Shown piece after piece: positions 1 to 8,204 of a stretch of 64,000 nt of DNA; the first letter of the stretch is position 1; each line of letters starts with the position of its first letter. Both the position numbers and the translations under genes were made by a program. The notes under the pieces are model-generated. The model searched no databases, was not told the DNA's origin, and saw only the letters and a list, made by a program, of their open reading frames with translations. Origin of the DNA: CAYJDP01 sp964371025 (lineage in GTDB: Bacteria > Bacillota_I > Bacilli_A > RF39 > UBA660); the NCBI GenBank assembly GCA_964371025.1, contig CAYJKH010000005.1, positions 1 to 64,000 on the forward strand, read 5' to 3'.

Positions 1-9
1 ATTTTTCCT

Positions 10-34
10 AAAAAAAAATTAACATATTGTTAAT
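10..34 (-). terminator. Rho-independent terminator after the 39-467 gene
   Basis: Read on the minus strand, ATTAACA and TGTTAAT form a 7-bp stem with a 3-base loop, followed by a run of T. It lies just past the stop codon of the membrane protein gene. Confidence 0.7.
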
Positions 35-38
35 CTTT

Positions 39-467
39 TTAAGTTATCCACGCGGATATTACTTTCCCAAATAGTATAAATTCACCCTCTAACTCAACTA
101 TCTTTTTTGTATCAGGGTTAAAACCATTATTAATGTGAATAACATACCCTACTCCATGATATTTTTGATAATATGTTGTATTCGTTATATCCTGAGCAAA
201 TTCTGGTTCTTGATGATTTTCAAATTTAGATAAGTCAATAGAAAATAGTATAGTCCATATTATTTGAAGTAATAATATGATACCTAATACTGGAACTAGT
301 ATAAATTTTATTATTTTTGTTATTTTTTTATTTAATAACACTATTAGTAATAAATCAACAGTTATTAGAATAAAGCCTCCTATAAAAATAAAAGGAAGAT
401 TCAATAATAGTGCTAAACTAGTTACTATTGATAATACTATAAATAATATATATAATGTTTTCTTCAT
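39..467 (-). CDS. small membrane protein of unknown function
   Basis: The gene encodes 142 residues that I do not recognise. The first about 75 residues form three hydrophobic helices separated by short lysine-rich turns. The remaining about 65 residues are polar and look like a small globular domain. It overlaps the end of the upstream acyltransferase gene by 4 bases (ATGA), so the two are probably translationally coupled. The shared operon suggests an envelope-related role, but that is inference. A terminator follows directly. Confidence 0.7.
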   Translation of the reverse strand: MKKTLYILFIVLSIVTSLALLLNLPFIFIGGFILITVDLLLIVLLNKKITKIIKFILVPVLGIILLLQIIWTILFSIDLSKFENHQEPEFAQDITNTTYYQKYHGVGYVIHINNGFNPDTKKIVELEGEFILFGKVISAWIT

Positions 468-1456
468 AATCTTATCTCCTTTTTTTTCTTAAAATTATTT
501 TGTTGATAAAATAGTAAATCAAAAATATTCTTAAATATATTTCTAGATGTAATATACACTATTATTGGACATGATATTATTATGAATATAATTGTTTCTG
601 TTAAATTAAAAGATGCAAATAGATCTGTAAAAGTAATACATCTAATTATATATACATGAAGTATTAACACTATAAGTGAATTTACTCCTATTTGAGTTAG
701 TTTCATTTTTTTATTTGGAGTTAAATTTATAATAGCTAAAGTTGCTAATACTCCAATTCCATATATTAATAATCTTATTATTATACCTTCTATATCATTA
801 CTATTTGATAATTCATAACTTCCTCTTGCATATAACATAGACATAGGTAAACTAGCTACATTATAAATAAGGGCTACTACTAAGACAAAAACTAAGCTTC
901 CTACTGCATAAAGTGGATTATATGATTTTATTTTATTAATATGTTCAGTTGTTAAATAATGTCCTATTAAATAAAATGGAAAAAACACAATAGTTCTAGA
1001 TAAAGAAAAATCAGTACCTATCCCATCTATTAATCCTACTAATAAAGCAAGAATAACACTTATCAATATTGGTCTTTTTAATTTAACGAATAGTTCTGTA
1101 ACTAATTTCCATGTAATTAATGATAGTAAATACCACTGAGCATATCCTGGTGAAAATAAATTAAATGACGGATTCTTATCCCAGACAAATAAATAATATA
1201 AATACCATAATCCATATATTATTATATATGGAATGATTAATTTTCTAAAACATGTTTTCCTATCTTTGGTTAAATTTTTAGAGAAAAATCCAGATAATAA
1301 ACAAAAAGCTGGCATATGAAACAAATATATGAAAATATAGGCTAGATCAGTTGGAAAGTAATCATGTAAACATTGACTTAATAAATGACCTAATACTGTT
1401 AAAATTATTAAGATTCCTTTCATATTATCAATAATAAATAATCTTTCTTTTTTCAT
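464..1456 (-). CDS. membrane acyltransferase, acyltransferase-3 family
   Basis: Integral membrane acyltransferase of the OatA/WecH type (Acyl_transf_3). Family members transfer acetyl or acyl groups to cell-wall or surface polysaccharides; the substrate here cannot be told. About ten hydrophobic helices span the 330 residues. The N-terminus has the family pattern FIIDNMKGI followed by a conserved GH in the first helix. The start at 1456 is chosen over an ATG at 1486 because AGAGGT stands 4 bases upstream of it and because it removes an overlap with the preceding gene. No extracellular SGNH domain is attached. The next gene overlaps its stop by 4 bases. Confidence 0.8.
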   Translation of the reverse strand: MKKERLFIIDNMKGILIILTVLGHLLSQCLHDYFPTDLAYIFIYLFHMPAFCLLSGFFSKNLTKDRKTCFRKLIIPYIIIYGLWYLYYLFVWDKNPSFNLFSPGYAQWYLLSLITWKLVTELFVKLKRPILISVILALLVGLIDGIGTDFSLSRTIVFFPFYLIGHYLTTEHINKIKSYNPLYAVGSLVFVLVVALIYNVASLPMSMLYARGSYELSNSNDIEGIIIRLLIYGIGVLATLAIINLTPNKKMKLTQIGVNSLIVLILHVYIIRCITFTDLFASFNLTETIIFIIISCPIIVYITSRNIFKNIFDLLFYQQNNFKKKKEIRL

Positions 1457-1458
1457 AA

Positions 1459-1875
1459 CTACCTCTTTATTTCTTTTTTTAAGCAAAAACTATTTTCTTC
1501 TTTTTTTACTAACGATAATAAATTATCAACTGATTTTTCACTCCATGCTGCATTAATAATATCCTCTGGCACAGTTTGAGTAATTTTACTACTAATATAG
1601 TTCATGACATATTCTTTATCATTACTTTTAACTCTTACCCCATAATTTCCATTTATAAAATCTCCTTCAAAAATTTTATTATGATCAAGTAAAAATTGTT
1701 CAATACTTTTTTTATCTAAAGTTAAACTTGAATATTTTCCATTATCATTCATTATTTTCATTACTTCTATACCATAACGCTCTAAATCATAAAACGATAT
1801 ATACTTTTCATTTGTATTTCCTAACAATATTTGAAAAGCTTCTCCTATTATATCTTTAAAATAAATTTTTTGCAT
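1459..1875 (-). CDS. hypothetical protein
   Basis: The gene encodes 138 mostly soluble residues with no family I recognise. The start is placed at 1875 because AAGAGGAT stands just upstream; an upstream ATG at 1911 has no such site. The sequence is rich in Lys, Asn and Glu, with predicted helices and no signal peptide. It ends 2 bases before the start of the acyltransferase gene, so it is probably the first gene of a three-gene transcript with the acyltransferase and the small membrane protein. Confidence 0.6.
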   Translation of the reverse strand: MQKIYFKDIIGEAFQILLGNTNEKYISFYDLERYGIEVMKIMNDNGKYSSLTLDKKSIEQFLLDHNKIFEGDFINGNYGVRVKSNDKEYVMNYISSKITQTVPEDIINAAWSEKSVDNLLSLVKKEENSFCLKKEIKR

Positions 1876-1935
1876 ATTATCCTCTTTTCTATATTTTGTA
1901 AACATTAACAATTTTATTATATCATAATATTAAAA

Positions 1936-1962
1936 AAAGATGCACTCAGTATGCATTTTTTA
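1936..1962 (-). terminator. terminator after the 1969-2373 gene
   Basis: On the minus strand ATGCA and TGCAT form a short stem followed by TTTTTTT, immediately past the stop of the PH-like gene. It separates that gene from the hypothetical/acyltransferase operon. Confidence 0.55.
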
Positions 1963-1968
1963 AAATTA

Positions 1969-2373
1969 TTATTTACTTGTCAATTCAATTTTTTTCTTCA
2001 TCATTTTTTTATATAATAGTCTTAAATTTTTCTTTTTTGAATCACTCATTTTTATAAAATTAATTCTAAGTGGATATCCACTATCTAAGGATGCTAAAAT
2101 GTTTGCTTTATTAAAAGTAAATGATAATGTACTAGTAGAAATAGAATAATATGGAATTATATGTATCTTTTTTTCAGCAGTAAATGGAGTTTTATCAAAT
2201 AAAACTATTTTATCACTTGTAAATACTATATAATCTCTACTATTTTTATAAGCTCCATAAATTTCCTCAAATTCTTCAATATAATCAATTACATATTGTG
2301 GTAATTTTGTAGTATCAATCTCTACTTCAAAGTTAAAATACTTTGTTAATTCTTTATATTTAATATATGCCAT
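1969..2373 (-). CDS. bacterial PH-domain-like protein
   Basis: The 134-residue cytosolic protein resembles bacterial pleckstrin-homology (bPH) domains. Residues about 45-105 show the typical pattern: a strand ending in DYIVFTSDKIVLFD, then a strand with KKIHIIPYYSIS and further beta strands. An amphipathic Lys-rich helix closes the protein. Such domains are common in Bacillota and rarely have a known ligand. A good ribosome site (AAAGGAGG) precedes the ATG. It is a monocistronic unit with its own terminator. The assignment rests on pattern alone. Confidence 0.6.
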   Translation of the reverse strand: MAYIKYKELTKYFNFEVEIDTTKLPQYVIDYIEEFEEIYGAYKNSRDYIVFTSDKIVLFDKTPFTAEKKIHIIPYYSISTSTLSFTFNKANILASLDSGYPLRINFIKMSDSKKKNLRLLYKKMMKKKIELTSK

Positions 2374-2428
2374 AAGTTTTCCTCCTTTTATTATTATATC
2401 ATAATTTTAAAATTTTACTATAAAGCAA

Positions 2429-2914
2429 TTATACTTTAATTGGATTAGTTTTAATATTTACAAATATACAATTTATAAATTCACCTAATGAAATAGGATT
2501 AAGAACTATTTCGTACCCTCTTAATCCTCCGCTTATCCCAATAAAAGCTAATTGCAAAGCACTTTCATCTATATATATTGGATATCTTTTTTTCATTCCA
2601 ATAGGAGTGCAAGCTCCTGTCATATATCCTGTTAAAGATAATACATCTTTACTTAAAATCATTTCTACTTTTTTATTACCACTTATACTTGCTGCCTTTT
2701 TTAAATTCAACTCACAATTTACTGGTATACAAAATATTACTATTCCCGTTTTATCTCCTTTTGTAATAAGCGTCTTAAATATTTGAGAAGCTGGTAAACT
2801 TATTTCTTTTACTGCTTGTTCTCCAAAAGAGGAATTATCTTTTACATTATATTGAATAACACTATATTCTATTTTAGCTTGATCAAGTAATCTCATTGCA
2901 TTTGTTTTATTCAT
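2429..2914 (-). CDS. ybaK: Cys-tRNA(Pro)/Cys-tRNA(Cys) deacylase-like protein, YbaK/EbsC family
   Basis: YbaK-type aminoacyl-tRNA editing domain. The family hydrolyses Cys-tRNA(Pro), a mischarging product of prolyl-tRNA synthetase. The 161 residues cover the whole single-domain fold and match the family length. Visible family features are the N-terminal MNKTNAMRLLDQAKIEY, the QIFKTLITKGD segment carrying the conserved Lys, the LSLTGYMTGACTPIG stretch, and IGISGGLRGYEIVLNP near the end. It lies 4 bases downstream of the glycosylase-like gene and is probably co-transcribed with it. Confidence 0.9.
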   Translation of the reverse strand: MNKTNAMRLLDQAKIEYSVIQYNVKDNSSFGEQAVKEISLPASQIFKTLITKGDKTGIVIFCIPVNCELNLKKAASISGNKKVEMILSKDVLSLTGYMTGACTPIGMKKRYPIYIDESALQLAFIGISGGLRGYEIVLNPISLGEFINCIFVNIKTNPIKV

Positions 2915-2918
2915 AATA

Positions 2919-3575
2919 CTAGTCCTTTTTTATAATATATTTAATATCTTCGATTGCTTTATCAATATTAAATGCCCCATTTCCAACTGGATAAAATACG
3001 GGATAAAAAGTGTACTTTTTTTTATTTATCTCTTTTTTATATTCTTTTTTTCTTGTATTACTAACAGATATTTTTTCATTTAATATAATTGAACTAACTT
3101 GATTACCAAATAAAATTATTTTTTTTGGATTAACTATTTCAATTTCTTTAAAAAATAAGTCTTTGTAGTTATGAAACACTTTATCTGGTAATGGTCTAGC
3201 ATCTATTTGAGAACATTTTCCTAGATTAGTTATAAAATAATTATGTTTTTTTACATTTTTATAAACTATTTCAGCAAATTTTTCATCCCAGTCTTTTCCT
3301 TTAATATTTCTTATTTTATTATAAATATCACTATCAAGTAGACCAACTTTATGAAATAAAGTCCATATATTTTTTGTTCCAATCCAAGGACTTTTTAATC
3401 CTTCCCAATTCTTTGATGATGCTATATTTCTTTTGGTAGGATTCATAAATACAAAACAAATATCTGGATTTTTTTCACATCCACCATTTAAGATAGCATC
3501 TAAATCTTTATCACCATATTTACTTTGCATTTTTATATACTCTTCATTTATATCTTCTAATGTCATATTCTTCAC
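2919..3575 (-). CDS. uracil-DNA-glycosylase-like protein
   Basis: The 218-residue protein fits the uracil-DNA glycosylase-like fold (family 4/5/SMUG-like). ICFVFMNPTKRN sits where the GEAPG-type water-activating loop normally is. NLGKCSQIDARPLP matches the NxxKCxPxxxRxP segment. IVNPKKIILFG is the central strand, and FYPVGN replaces the usual HPS motif. The motif residues diverge enough that base specificity, or even glycosylase activity, is uncertain. It is the first gene of a pair with ybaK and has no iron-sulfur cysteine set. Confidence 0.6.
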   Translation of the reverse strand: MKNMTLEDINEEYIKMQSKYGDKDLDAILNGGCEKNPDICFVFMNPTKRNIASSKNWEGLKSPWIGTKNIWTLFHKVGLLDSDIYNKIRNIKGKDWDEKFAEIVYKNVKKHNYFITNLGKCSQIDARPLPDKVFHNYKDLFFKEIEIVNPKKIILFGNQVSSIILNEKISVSNTRKKEYKKEINKKKYTFYPVFYPVGNGAFNIDKAIEDIKYIIKKD

Positions 3576-3607
3576 CCTATAAATTATTTTAGCATAAAAT
3601 ATAATAA

Positions 3608-3636
3608 AAAAATAACATTAAGTAATGTTATTTTAA
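3608..3636 (-). terminator. terminator after glmS
   Basis: On the minus strand AATAACATTA and TAATGTTATT form a 10-bp stem with a 2-base loop, followed by TTTTTT. It lies just past the glmS stop. Confidence 0.8.
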
Positions 3637-3640
3637 TATT

Positions 3641-5437
3641 TTACTCTACTGTAACTGATTTAGCTAAATTTTTCGGCTTATCTATATCACACTCTTTTAA
3701 TAGTGCTACATAATATGCCAGCATTTGCATTGGTATCATAGAAATTAAAGGATTAACAAATTCATTAATTTTATTAATGCTAATTTCTTTTTTACTTAAG
3801 TCACTAGCAGTTTCAATACTATTTAATTTTATTGTATAAACTTCTGCTCCACGCGCTTTTGCTTCTATGATATTACTAATTGTTTTTTCTGCTAATTTTT
3901 CTTCTGTAATCAAAGATATAATTGGAGTCTTTTCTTCAATCAAAGCAATTGATCCGTGTTTTAACTCCCCTGCTTGATAAACATCACTATGAATGTAACT
4001 TATTTCTTTTAGTTTTAAACTACCTTCTAAAGTACTAACATAATCTATTCCTCTTCCTAAAAAGTAAATATGTTCTTTATCTATTAAACATTTTGCTATA
4101 TCTTTATAGTCAATATTATTAATTAGTTTTTCTAAACTATCTTCTAACTCAGAAATTGATTTTACTAATAAATTAATTTCTTCTTTTGTTTTAATTTTTT
4201 TATTTTCTAAGTATTTAAATATTAAAAAATTAAATATAATAACTTGTGTAAAGTATCCTTTTGTAGTTGCAACTGCTATTTCAGGCCCTGCAAGCATTGG
4301 AATTACATATTTAGATTCTTTACTAATAGTTGATAGTGTATTATTAACTATTGCAAGAGTATCAATATTATTTTCATGAGCCATTCTCATAGCTGCTATA
4401 GTATCAGCTGTCTCACCTGATTGACTTACTAAAATTACTAATGTATTTTTTCGAAAATGATGAGTTTTATATCTATATTCACTAGCTACATCTATATTAA
4501 CTATTAAGTCATCTCCATATTTATCTAAAAAATATTTTCCAATAGCTCCGGCATAATAAGCTGATCCACAAGCTACTATATCTATAAATTGGTATTTTCC
4601 TAAATCAATAATTTCTTTAGAAAAATTATTATTCGGAAAGTATTTTAGTGATAGTTTTTCTCCTAATTTCTTTTGTTCATTTATTTCTTTTAACATATAA
4701 AAATCATAACCATCTTTTTTAGCGCTTTCAATTGTCATTGTTTCTACTAATACTTCTTTTTTAATTTCTTCTTTCCCTTTATATATTGTTACTTTATCAC
4801 TTTTAACTTCAAAAATTTCATCTTCTTCAATTTCTAAATATTTATTTGTATAAGGAAGAATTGCTGAAATATCAGATGCTATATAATTTTCTTTATCTCC
4901 TACTCCTATTATTAAGGGACTATTTTTTCTAATACAATAAATTGTTTCTTCATTTTTATATATTATTAAAAGTGCAAAGCTTCCTCTTATTTCTTTTTTT
5001 GCGTTAATTATCCCTTCTTTTATACCATGTTGTTTTATAAAAAAGTCAATTAATGCCGCTGCTACTTCTGTATCAGTATCAGAACAAAAACTATATCCTT
5101 CTTTTTTTAAAGTTTCTCTAAGTTCAATATAGTTTTCAATTATTCCATTATGAACTAAAGTAATATCTCCCGCTTTATGAGGATGACAATTTTCTTCGGT
5201 TACACCTCCATGAGTTGCCCATCTCGTATGAGCTATTCCTAATTTATGATTTTCTTTTATATTTTTTGTTTTATCTTCTAAATTAATTACTTTTCCAATT
5301 GCTTTATATATATTAACATTACTTGAAAGCAATGCTACTCCACTAGAATCATAACCTCTATATTCTAAGGCTTTTAAACCCTCTATTAAAACGTCAGCAA
5401 CTTTTTTATTCCCAACGTATCCTACTATTCCACACAT
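3641..5437 (-). CDS. glmS: glutamine-fructose-6-phosphate aminotransferase (isomerizing)
   Basis: GlmS makes glucosamine-6-phosphate from fructose-6-phosphate and glutamine, the entry step to UDP-GlcNAc and peptidoglycan. The 598 residues match the family length. The N-terminal nucleophile Cys2 is in MCGIVGYVG. The glutaminase domain (about 1-230) carries AHTRWATHGG and the DTEVAAALI segment. Two SIS sugar-isomerase domains follow, with VSQSGETADT and a C-terminal NLAKSVTVE tail. The leader contains a glmS ribozyme, so product feedback through mRNA cleavage is expected. Its presence implies a cell wall or at least amino-sugar synthesis. Confidence 0.97.
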   Translation of the reverse strand: MCGIVGYVGNKKVADVLIEGLKALEYRGYDSSGVALLSSNVNIYKAIGKVINLEDKTKNIKENHKLGIAHTRWATHGGVTEENCHPHKAGDITLVHNGIIENYIELRETLKKEGYSFCSDTDTEVAAALIDFFIKQHGIKEGIINAKKEIRGSFALLIIYKNEETIYCIRKNSPLIIGVGDKENYIASDISAILPYTNKYLEIEEDEIFEVKSDKVTIYKGKEEIKKEVLVETMTIESAKKDGYDFYMLKEINEQKKLGEKLSLKYFPNNNFSKEIIDLGKYQFIDIVACGSAYYAGAIGKYFLDKYGDDLIVNIDVASEYRYKTHHFRKNTLVILVSQSGETADTIAAMRMAHENNIDTLAIVNNTLSTISKESKYVIPMLAGPEIAVATTKGYFTQVIIFNFLIFKYLENKKIKTKEEINLLVKSISELEDSLEKLINNIDYKDIAKCLIDKEHIYFLGRGIDYVSTLEGSLKLKEISYIHSDVYQAGELKHGSIALIEEKTPIISLITEEKLAEKTISNIIEAKARGAEVYTIKLNSIETASDLSKKEISINKINEFVNPLISMIPMQMLAYYVALLKECDIDKPKNLAKSVTVE

Positions 5438-5477
5438 ATGTATCTCTCTTTCTTTTAATATATGTTTTGTTATAATA

Positions 5478-5582
5478 ATATTTTATATTTTGTCATATAT
5501 TTAACGACCTTTGGCCGGTATAGCATCCGCTGATATTCGACAACTATACTCTTCGTCAATCATTGCTGATCCATGCGCTATT
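5478..5582 (-). ncRNA. glmS ribozyme: glmS ribozyme (GlcN6P-activated self-cleaving leader)
   Basis: The leader of glmS reads, on the minus strand, AUAGCGC at the cleavage site (between A5579 and G5578). Next come ATCA-GCAA-TGAT (P1 with a GNRA loop) and the conserved TTGACGA. GTATAG then pairs with CTATAC (P2.1), enclosing TCGA and the conserved AGCGGATG. CCGGCC and a second GGTC arm follow. The order and conserved boxes match the Firmicutes glmS ribozyme. The metabolite glucosamine-6-phosphate is the known cofactor. The 3' part (P3/P4) is AT-rich and less certain. Confidence 0.88.
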
Positions 5583-5639
5583 ACTCTCCATATCCTCCTT
5601 TTTGGATTATAACTAATATAATTATATCATAACTATCAA

Positions 5640-5672
5640 AAAAAAGAAAAACTACATCTCTATAGTTTTTTC
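5640..5672 (-). terminator. terminator after ogt
   Basis: On the minus strand AAAACTA and TGTAGTTTT form a hairpin followed by C and TTTTTTTT, overlapping the end of the ogt gene. It isolates the rplS-lepB-ogt unit from the glmS leader. Confidence 0.7.
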
Positions 5673-6118
5673 TCTAATTTTAATAAATCCTCTTTCATAT
5701 CTAGACCACCAGCATATCCTACTAGTTTTCCATTTGATCCAATCACTCTGTGACATGGTACTATAATTGATATAGGATTTTTGTTATTAGCCATACCAAT
5801 TGCCCTACTTGCTTTTTCATTTCCAACAGCAATTGCTATTTCTTTATAAGTTCTAGTTTCTCCATAAGGAATATCACATAATGCATACCAAACTTTTTTT
5901 TGAAAATCAGTTCCTTTTAGATTTATATCTACTTTAAATTCTTTTCTATTACCTTCCAAATACTCATTAATTTGATTAATTACATTATCTGATAACTTAG
6001 TTTTAACTCCTAAATCACTTGGTTTTTCTTTTATCTTTTTTAAATAGGTTACTTTATTATTTTCATATCCTATTTGTATATATCCAATTCTAGTTTCATA
6101 TATTGCAAAGTATTTCAT
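5660..6118 (-). CDS. ogt: methylated-DNA-protein-cysteine S-methyltransferase
   Basis: Suicide DNA-repair protein that takes the methyl group from O6-methylguanine onto its own cysteine. The 152 residues fit the single-domain Ogt class. The active site IIVPCHRVIG has the acceptor Cys122. GETRTYKEIA and GNEKASRAIGMANNKNP form the DNA-binding helix-turn-helix and asparagine hinge. There is no AdaA domain. It sits 8 bases after lepB, probably at the end of the rplS transcript. Confidence 0.95.
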   Translation of the reverse strand: MKYFAIYETRIGYIQIGYENNKVTYLKKIKEKPSDLGVKTKLSDNVINQINEYLEGNRKEFKVDINLKGTDFQKKVWYALCDIPYGETRTYKEIAIAVGNEKASRAIGMANNKNPISIIVPCHRVIGSNGKLVGYAGGLDMKEDLLKLEKKL

Positions 6119-6126
6119 AATTCTCC

Positions 6127-6612
6127 TTAATACTGATTTTTTATTTTGTCAAATGGATAAATTAATAACGAGGTTTTTCCTAATATATCATCTTTAGAAT
6201 AACTACCAAAGTTTCTACTATCTGCTGATTCTTCTCTATTATCCCCCATCACAAAATATTCATCATTTTTTAATTCAGATAAAAAATCTCCAGTTTCTCC
6301 AATTGAATAATTTTCTTCTACTAATTCATCATTAATATATAATTCATTATCAATATAACTTACAGACTCACCGGGTAATCCTATAACTCTTTTTATTAAT
6401 AGTTCATCTTCTTCTTTTACAACTACCACATCAAATCTTTTTATATTGCTAAATTTATAACTTACTTTATCAAGTAATAATAGATCTCCTTGATAAAGAG
6501 TATCTTGCATTGAAACTCCTGTTACTTTTACCGGAATACCAACATATTCTCTAATTAATAATACTACTATGATTGTAATTAGATATGGTATTAAACCCTT
6601 TATTATCTTCAT
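6127..6612 (-). CDS. lepB: signal peptidase I
   Basis: Membrane-bound serine/lysine protease that removes signal peptides from Sec-exported proteins. The 161 residues contain one N-terminal membrane helix (about 7-21), the nucleophile Ser34 in GVSMQDTL, the general base Lys74 in LIKRVIGLPGE, and the box MGDNREESADSRNFG. The short size is typical of Gram-positive SipS-type enzymes. The order rplS-lepB is the conserved Bacillota arrangement; the usual neighbour rbgA is not here. Confidence 0.95.
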   Translation of the reverse strand: MKIIKGLIPYLITIIVVLLIREYVGIPVKVTGVSMQDTLYQGDLLLLDKVSYKFSNIKRFDVVVVKEEDELLIKRVIGLPGESVSYIDNELYINDELVEENYSIGETGDFLSELKNDEYFVMGDNREESADSRNFGSYSKDDILGKTSLLIYPFDKIKNQY

Positions 6613-6632
6613 CTAGTTCTCCTTTTAAAATA

Positions 6633-6659
6633 AAAAGAAAGATACAAAATCTTTCTCAC
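6633..6659 (-). terminator. terminator or attenuator between rplS and lepB
   Basis: On the minus strand GAAAGAT and ATCTTTC form a hairpin with loop TTTGT, followed by TTTTTATTTT. It probably limits read-through from the strongly expressed rplS into lepB and ogt. Confidence 0.7.
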
Positions 6660-6662
6660 TTA

Positions 6663-7007
6663 TTATTGTTGTCCACGTTCTTTGATACGGTATTGACCAA
6701 CTCTGTTTCTTAAGAAATTTAGTTTAGCTCTTCTAACTTTACCTTTACGTACAACTGTAATTCCAGCAATTTTTGGTGAGTGCATTGGGAAAATTCTTTC
6801 TACTCCAACTCCACTAGACATTTTACGAACTGTAAATGTTTCTGAAACAGATCCACCTTTACGTCCGATAACAGTCCCTTCAAATGCTTGAATACGTTCT
6901 CTTTTACCTTCAATAATTTTTACGTCAACTCTAACTGTATCCCCAACTCTAAATTCAGGTACGTTAGGATTGATTTGATTTTTATTGATTTTATCAATAA
7001 TATTCAT
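6663..7007 (-). CDS. rplS: 50S ribosomal protein L19
   Basis: Large-subunit ribosomal protein at the 30S interface. The 114 residues are the normal length. Family segments are visible: FRVGDTVRVDVKIIEGKRER, the QAFEGTVIGRKG loop, TFTVRKMSSGVGVER and the basic KVRRAKLNFLR tail. It has its own consensus promoter (7080-7109) and an excellent ribosome site (GAGGAGGATG), so it is uncoupled from the upstream trmD cluster. Confidence 0.97.
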   Translation of the reverse strand: MNIIDKINKNQINPNVPEFRVGDTVRVDVKIIEGKRERIQAFEGTVIGRKGGSVSETFTVRKMSSGVGVERIFPMHSPKIAGITVVRKGKVRRAKLNFLRNRVGQYRIKERGQQ

Positions 7008-7036
7008 AAGTCATCCTCCTCTATATATTTTTTTCT

Positions 7037-7066
7037 AATGATCTTAATAAAAACCAGCGGATCACT
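7037..7066 (-). ncRNA. candidate L19 leader hairpin
   Basis: The roughly 65-nt leader between the predicted start of transcription and rplS contains GTGATC pairing with GATCAT around a loop that holds CGCTGG. An r-protein L19 leader is known before rplS in Bacillota. I cannot confirm a covariance match, so this is a candidate only. Confidence 0.35.
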
Positions 7067-7079
7067 TCTTAACAAGCTA

Positions 7080-7109
7080 ATTATACCATACTATAACACT
7101 ATTTGTAAA
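7080..7109 (-). promoter_or_regulatory. promoter for rplS
   Basis: On the minus strand TTTACA (-35, 7109-7104) and TATAAT (-10, 7085-7080) are separated by 18 bases. Position and strength fit a vegetative promoter for rplS-lepB-ogt. Confidence 0.75.
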
Positions 7110-7119
7110 GATTTTTGTA

Positions 7120-7530
7120 CTAGCGAACTCTATTATTATTCATATACATATTCTTTTTTTTATTTTCTTCCATTTCGGTTGCTAATTTTTGTAATTGTCC
7201 AAGATTTCGCCCCATTAATTTCAAAGTTTCACTATCTATATAATCTTTATATTTATTTTTAATAACTATCCTAAATCTTTCAATATTATTCATTACAATT
7301 AATCCATTATCATCACTTTCATCGTCAGTTAATAATTCCATTATATCATTTGTTAATATATCATATTTCTTCGATACTAGTTGCATTACGTATTTTTTAG
7401 TAATATCTATGTCAAATAAAATTAAATTACTAAAGACTTTATTTTTGCTAGCAATATTAAATCCTTCTTCTAAATTTAAATTCTTAATATTCTTGATTTT
7501 TCTTTTATTTTTAAATATATAATTATTCAT
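7120..7530 (-). CDS. hypothetical protein downstream of trmD
   Basis: The gene encodes 136 soluble residues of unknown family. It is rich in Asn, Lys, Ile and Asp, with several predicted helices and no membrane segment. The middle has an acidic patch (LLTDDESDDN) and the end is a basic Asn/Lys tail. Its start overlaps the trmD end by 8 bases, so it is the last gene of the rimM-trmD transcript. Nothing in the sequence reveals its role. Confidence 0.65.
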   Translation of the reverse strand: MNNYIFKNKRKIKNIKNLNLEEGFNIASKNKVFSNLILFDIDITKKYVMQLVSKKYDILTNDIMELLTDDESDDNGLIVMNNIERFRIVIKNKYKDYIDSETLKLMGRNLGQLQKLATEMEENKKKNMYMNNNRVR

Positions 7531-8203
7531 AAAATTCCTTTGCCTCTAATAAGTCTGGTCTTCTTATTTTGGTCTTTTTAATTTGTTGTTCTTTTCGATA
7601 ATTTTCAATTTTTTTATGATCTCCAGATAATAGTATTTCTGGTACTTCCATTCCCATAAATTCTCTTGGCTTAGTATAGGTTGGATAATCTAATAAATTA
7701 TCATTAAATGAATCATTTATGTGAGACTCTTCTTTTATAACATTAGGGATTAATCTAGTTATAGAATCTACTAAAATCATACTAGCAAATTCTCCTCCGG
7801 TTAAAATATAATCTCCAACACTTAATTCCATATCACATAAATTTTTAATTCGATCATCAAAACCTTCATAATGACCACATATAATAATAAGATGTTTATT
7901 ATTACATAGTTCATAAGCTTTTTTTTGATTATATACTTCGCCATCTGGAGTTAATAATATTACTGTTGAGTCTTTTGTTTTAATAGCTTGTAGACAATCA
8001 TATATTGGTTGAATACAAAGAACCATACCACCACCACCACCATATGGTGTATCATCTACTTTCTTATGTTTATCAAGAGAATAATCGCGAAAGTTAATAA
8101 CATTAATTGATACTAATTTTTCATCAATAGCTTTTTTTATAATAGACTCTTCAAATACATTATTAAACATACTTGGAAATAAACTTAATATATCAATTTT
8201 CAT
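7523..8203 (-). CDS. trmD: tRNA (guanine-N1)-methyltransferase
   Basis: TrmD methylates G37 of tRNAs using S-adenosylmethionine, preventing +1 frameshifting. It acts as a knotted (SPOUT) dimer. Residues show MKIDILSLFPSMF at the start, DDTPYGGGGGMVL, the knot segment IICGHYEGFDDRI and SVGDYILTGGE, and the C-terminal LLDYPTYTKP region. The start at 8203 is chosen because GGAGTG lies 5 bases upstream; this leaves a single base between it and the rimM stop. Length 226 is normal. Confidence 0.97.
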   Translation of the reverse strand: MKIDILSLFPSMFNNVFEESIIKKAIDEKLVSINVINFRDYSLDKHKKVDDTPYGGGGGMVLCIQPIYDCLQAIKTKDSTVILLTPDGEVYNQKKAYELCNNKHLIIICGHYEGFDDRIKNLCDMELSVGDYILTGGEFASMILVDSITRLIPNVIKEESHINDSFNDNLLDYPTYTKPREFMGMEVPEILLSGDHKKIENYRKEQQIKKTKIRRPDLLEAKEFYE

Positions 8204-8204
8204 A

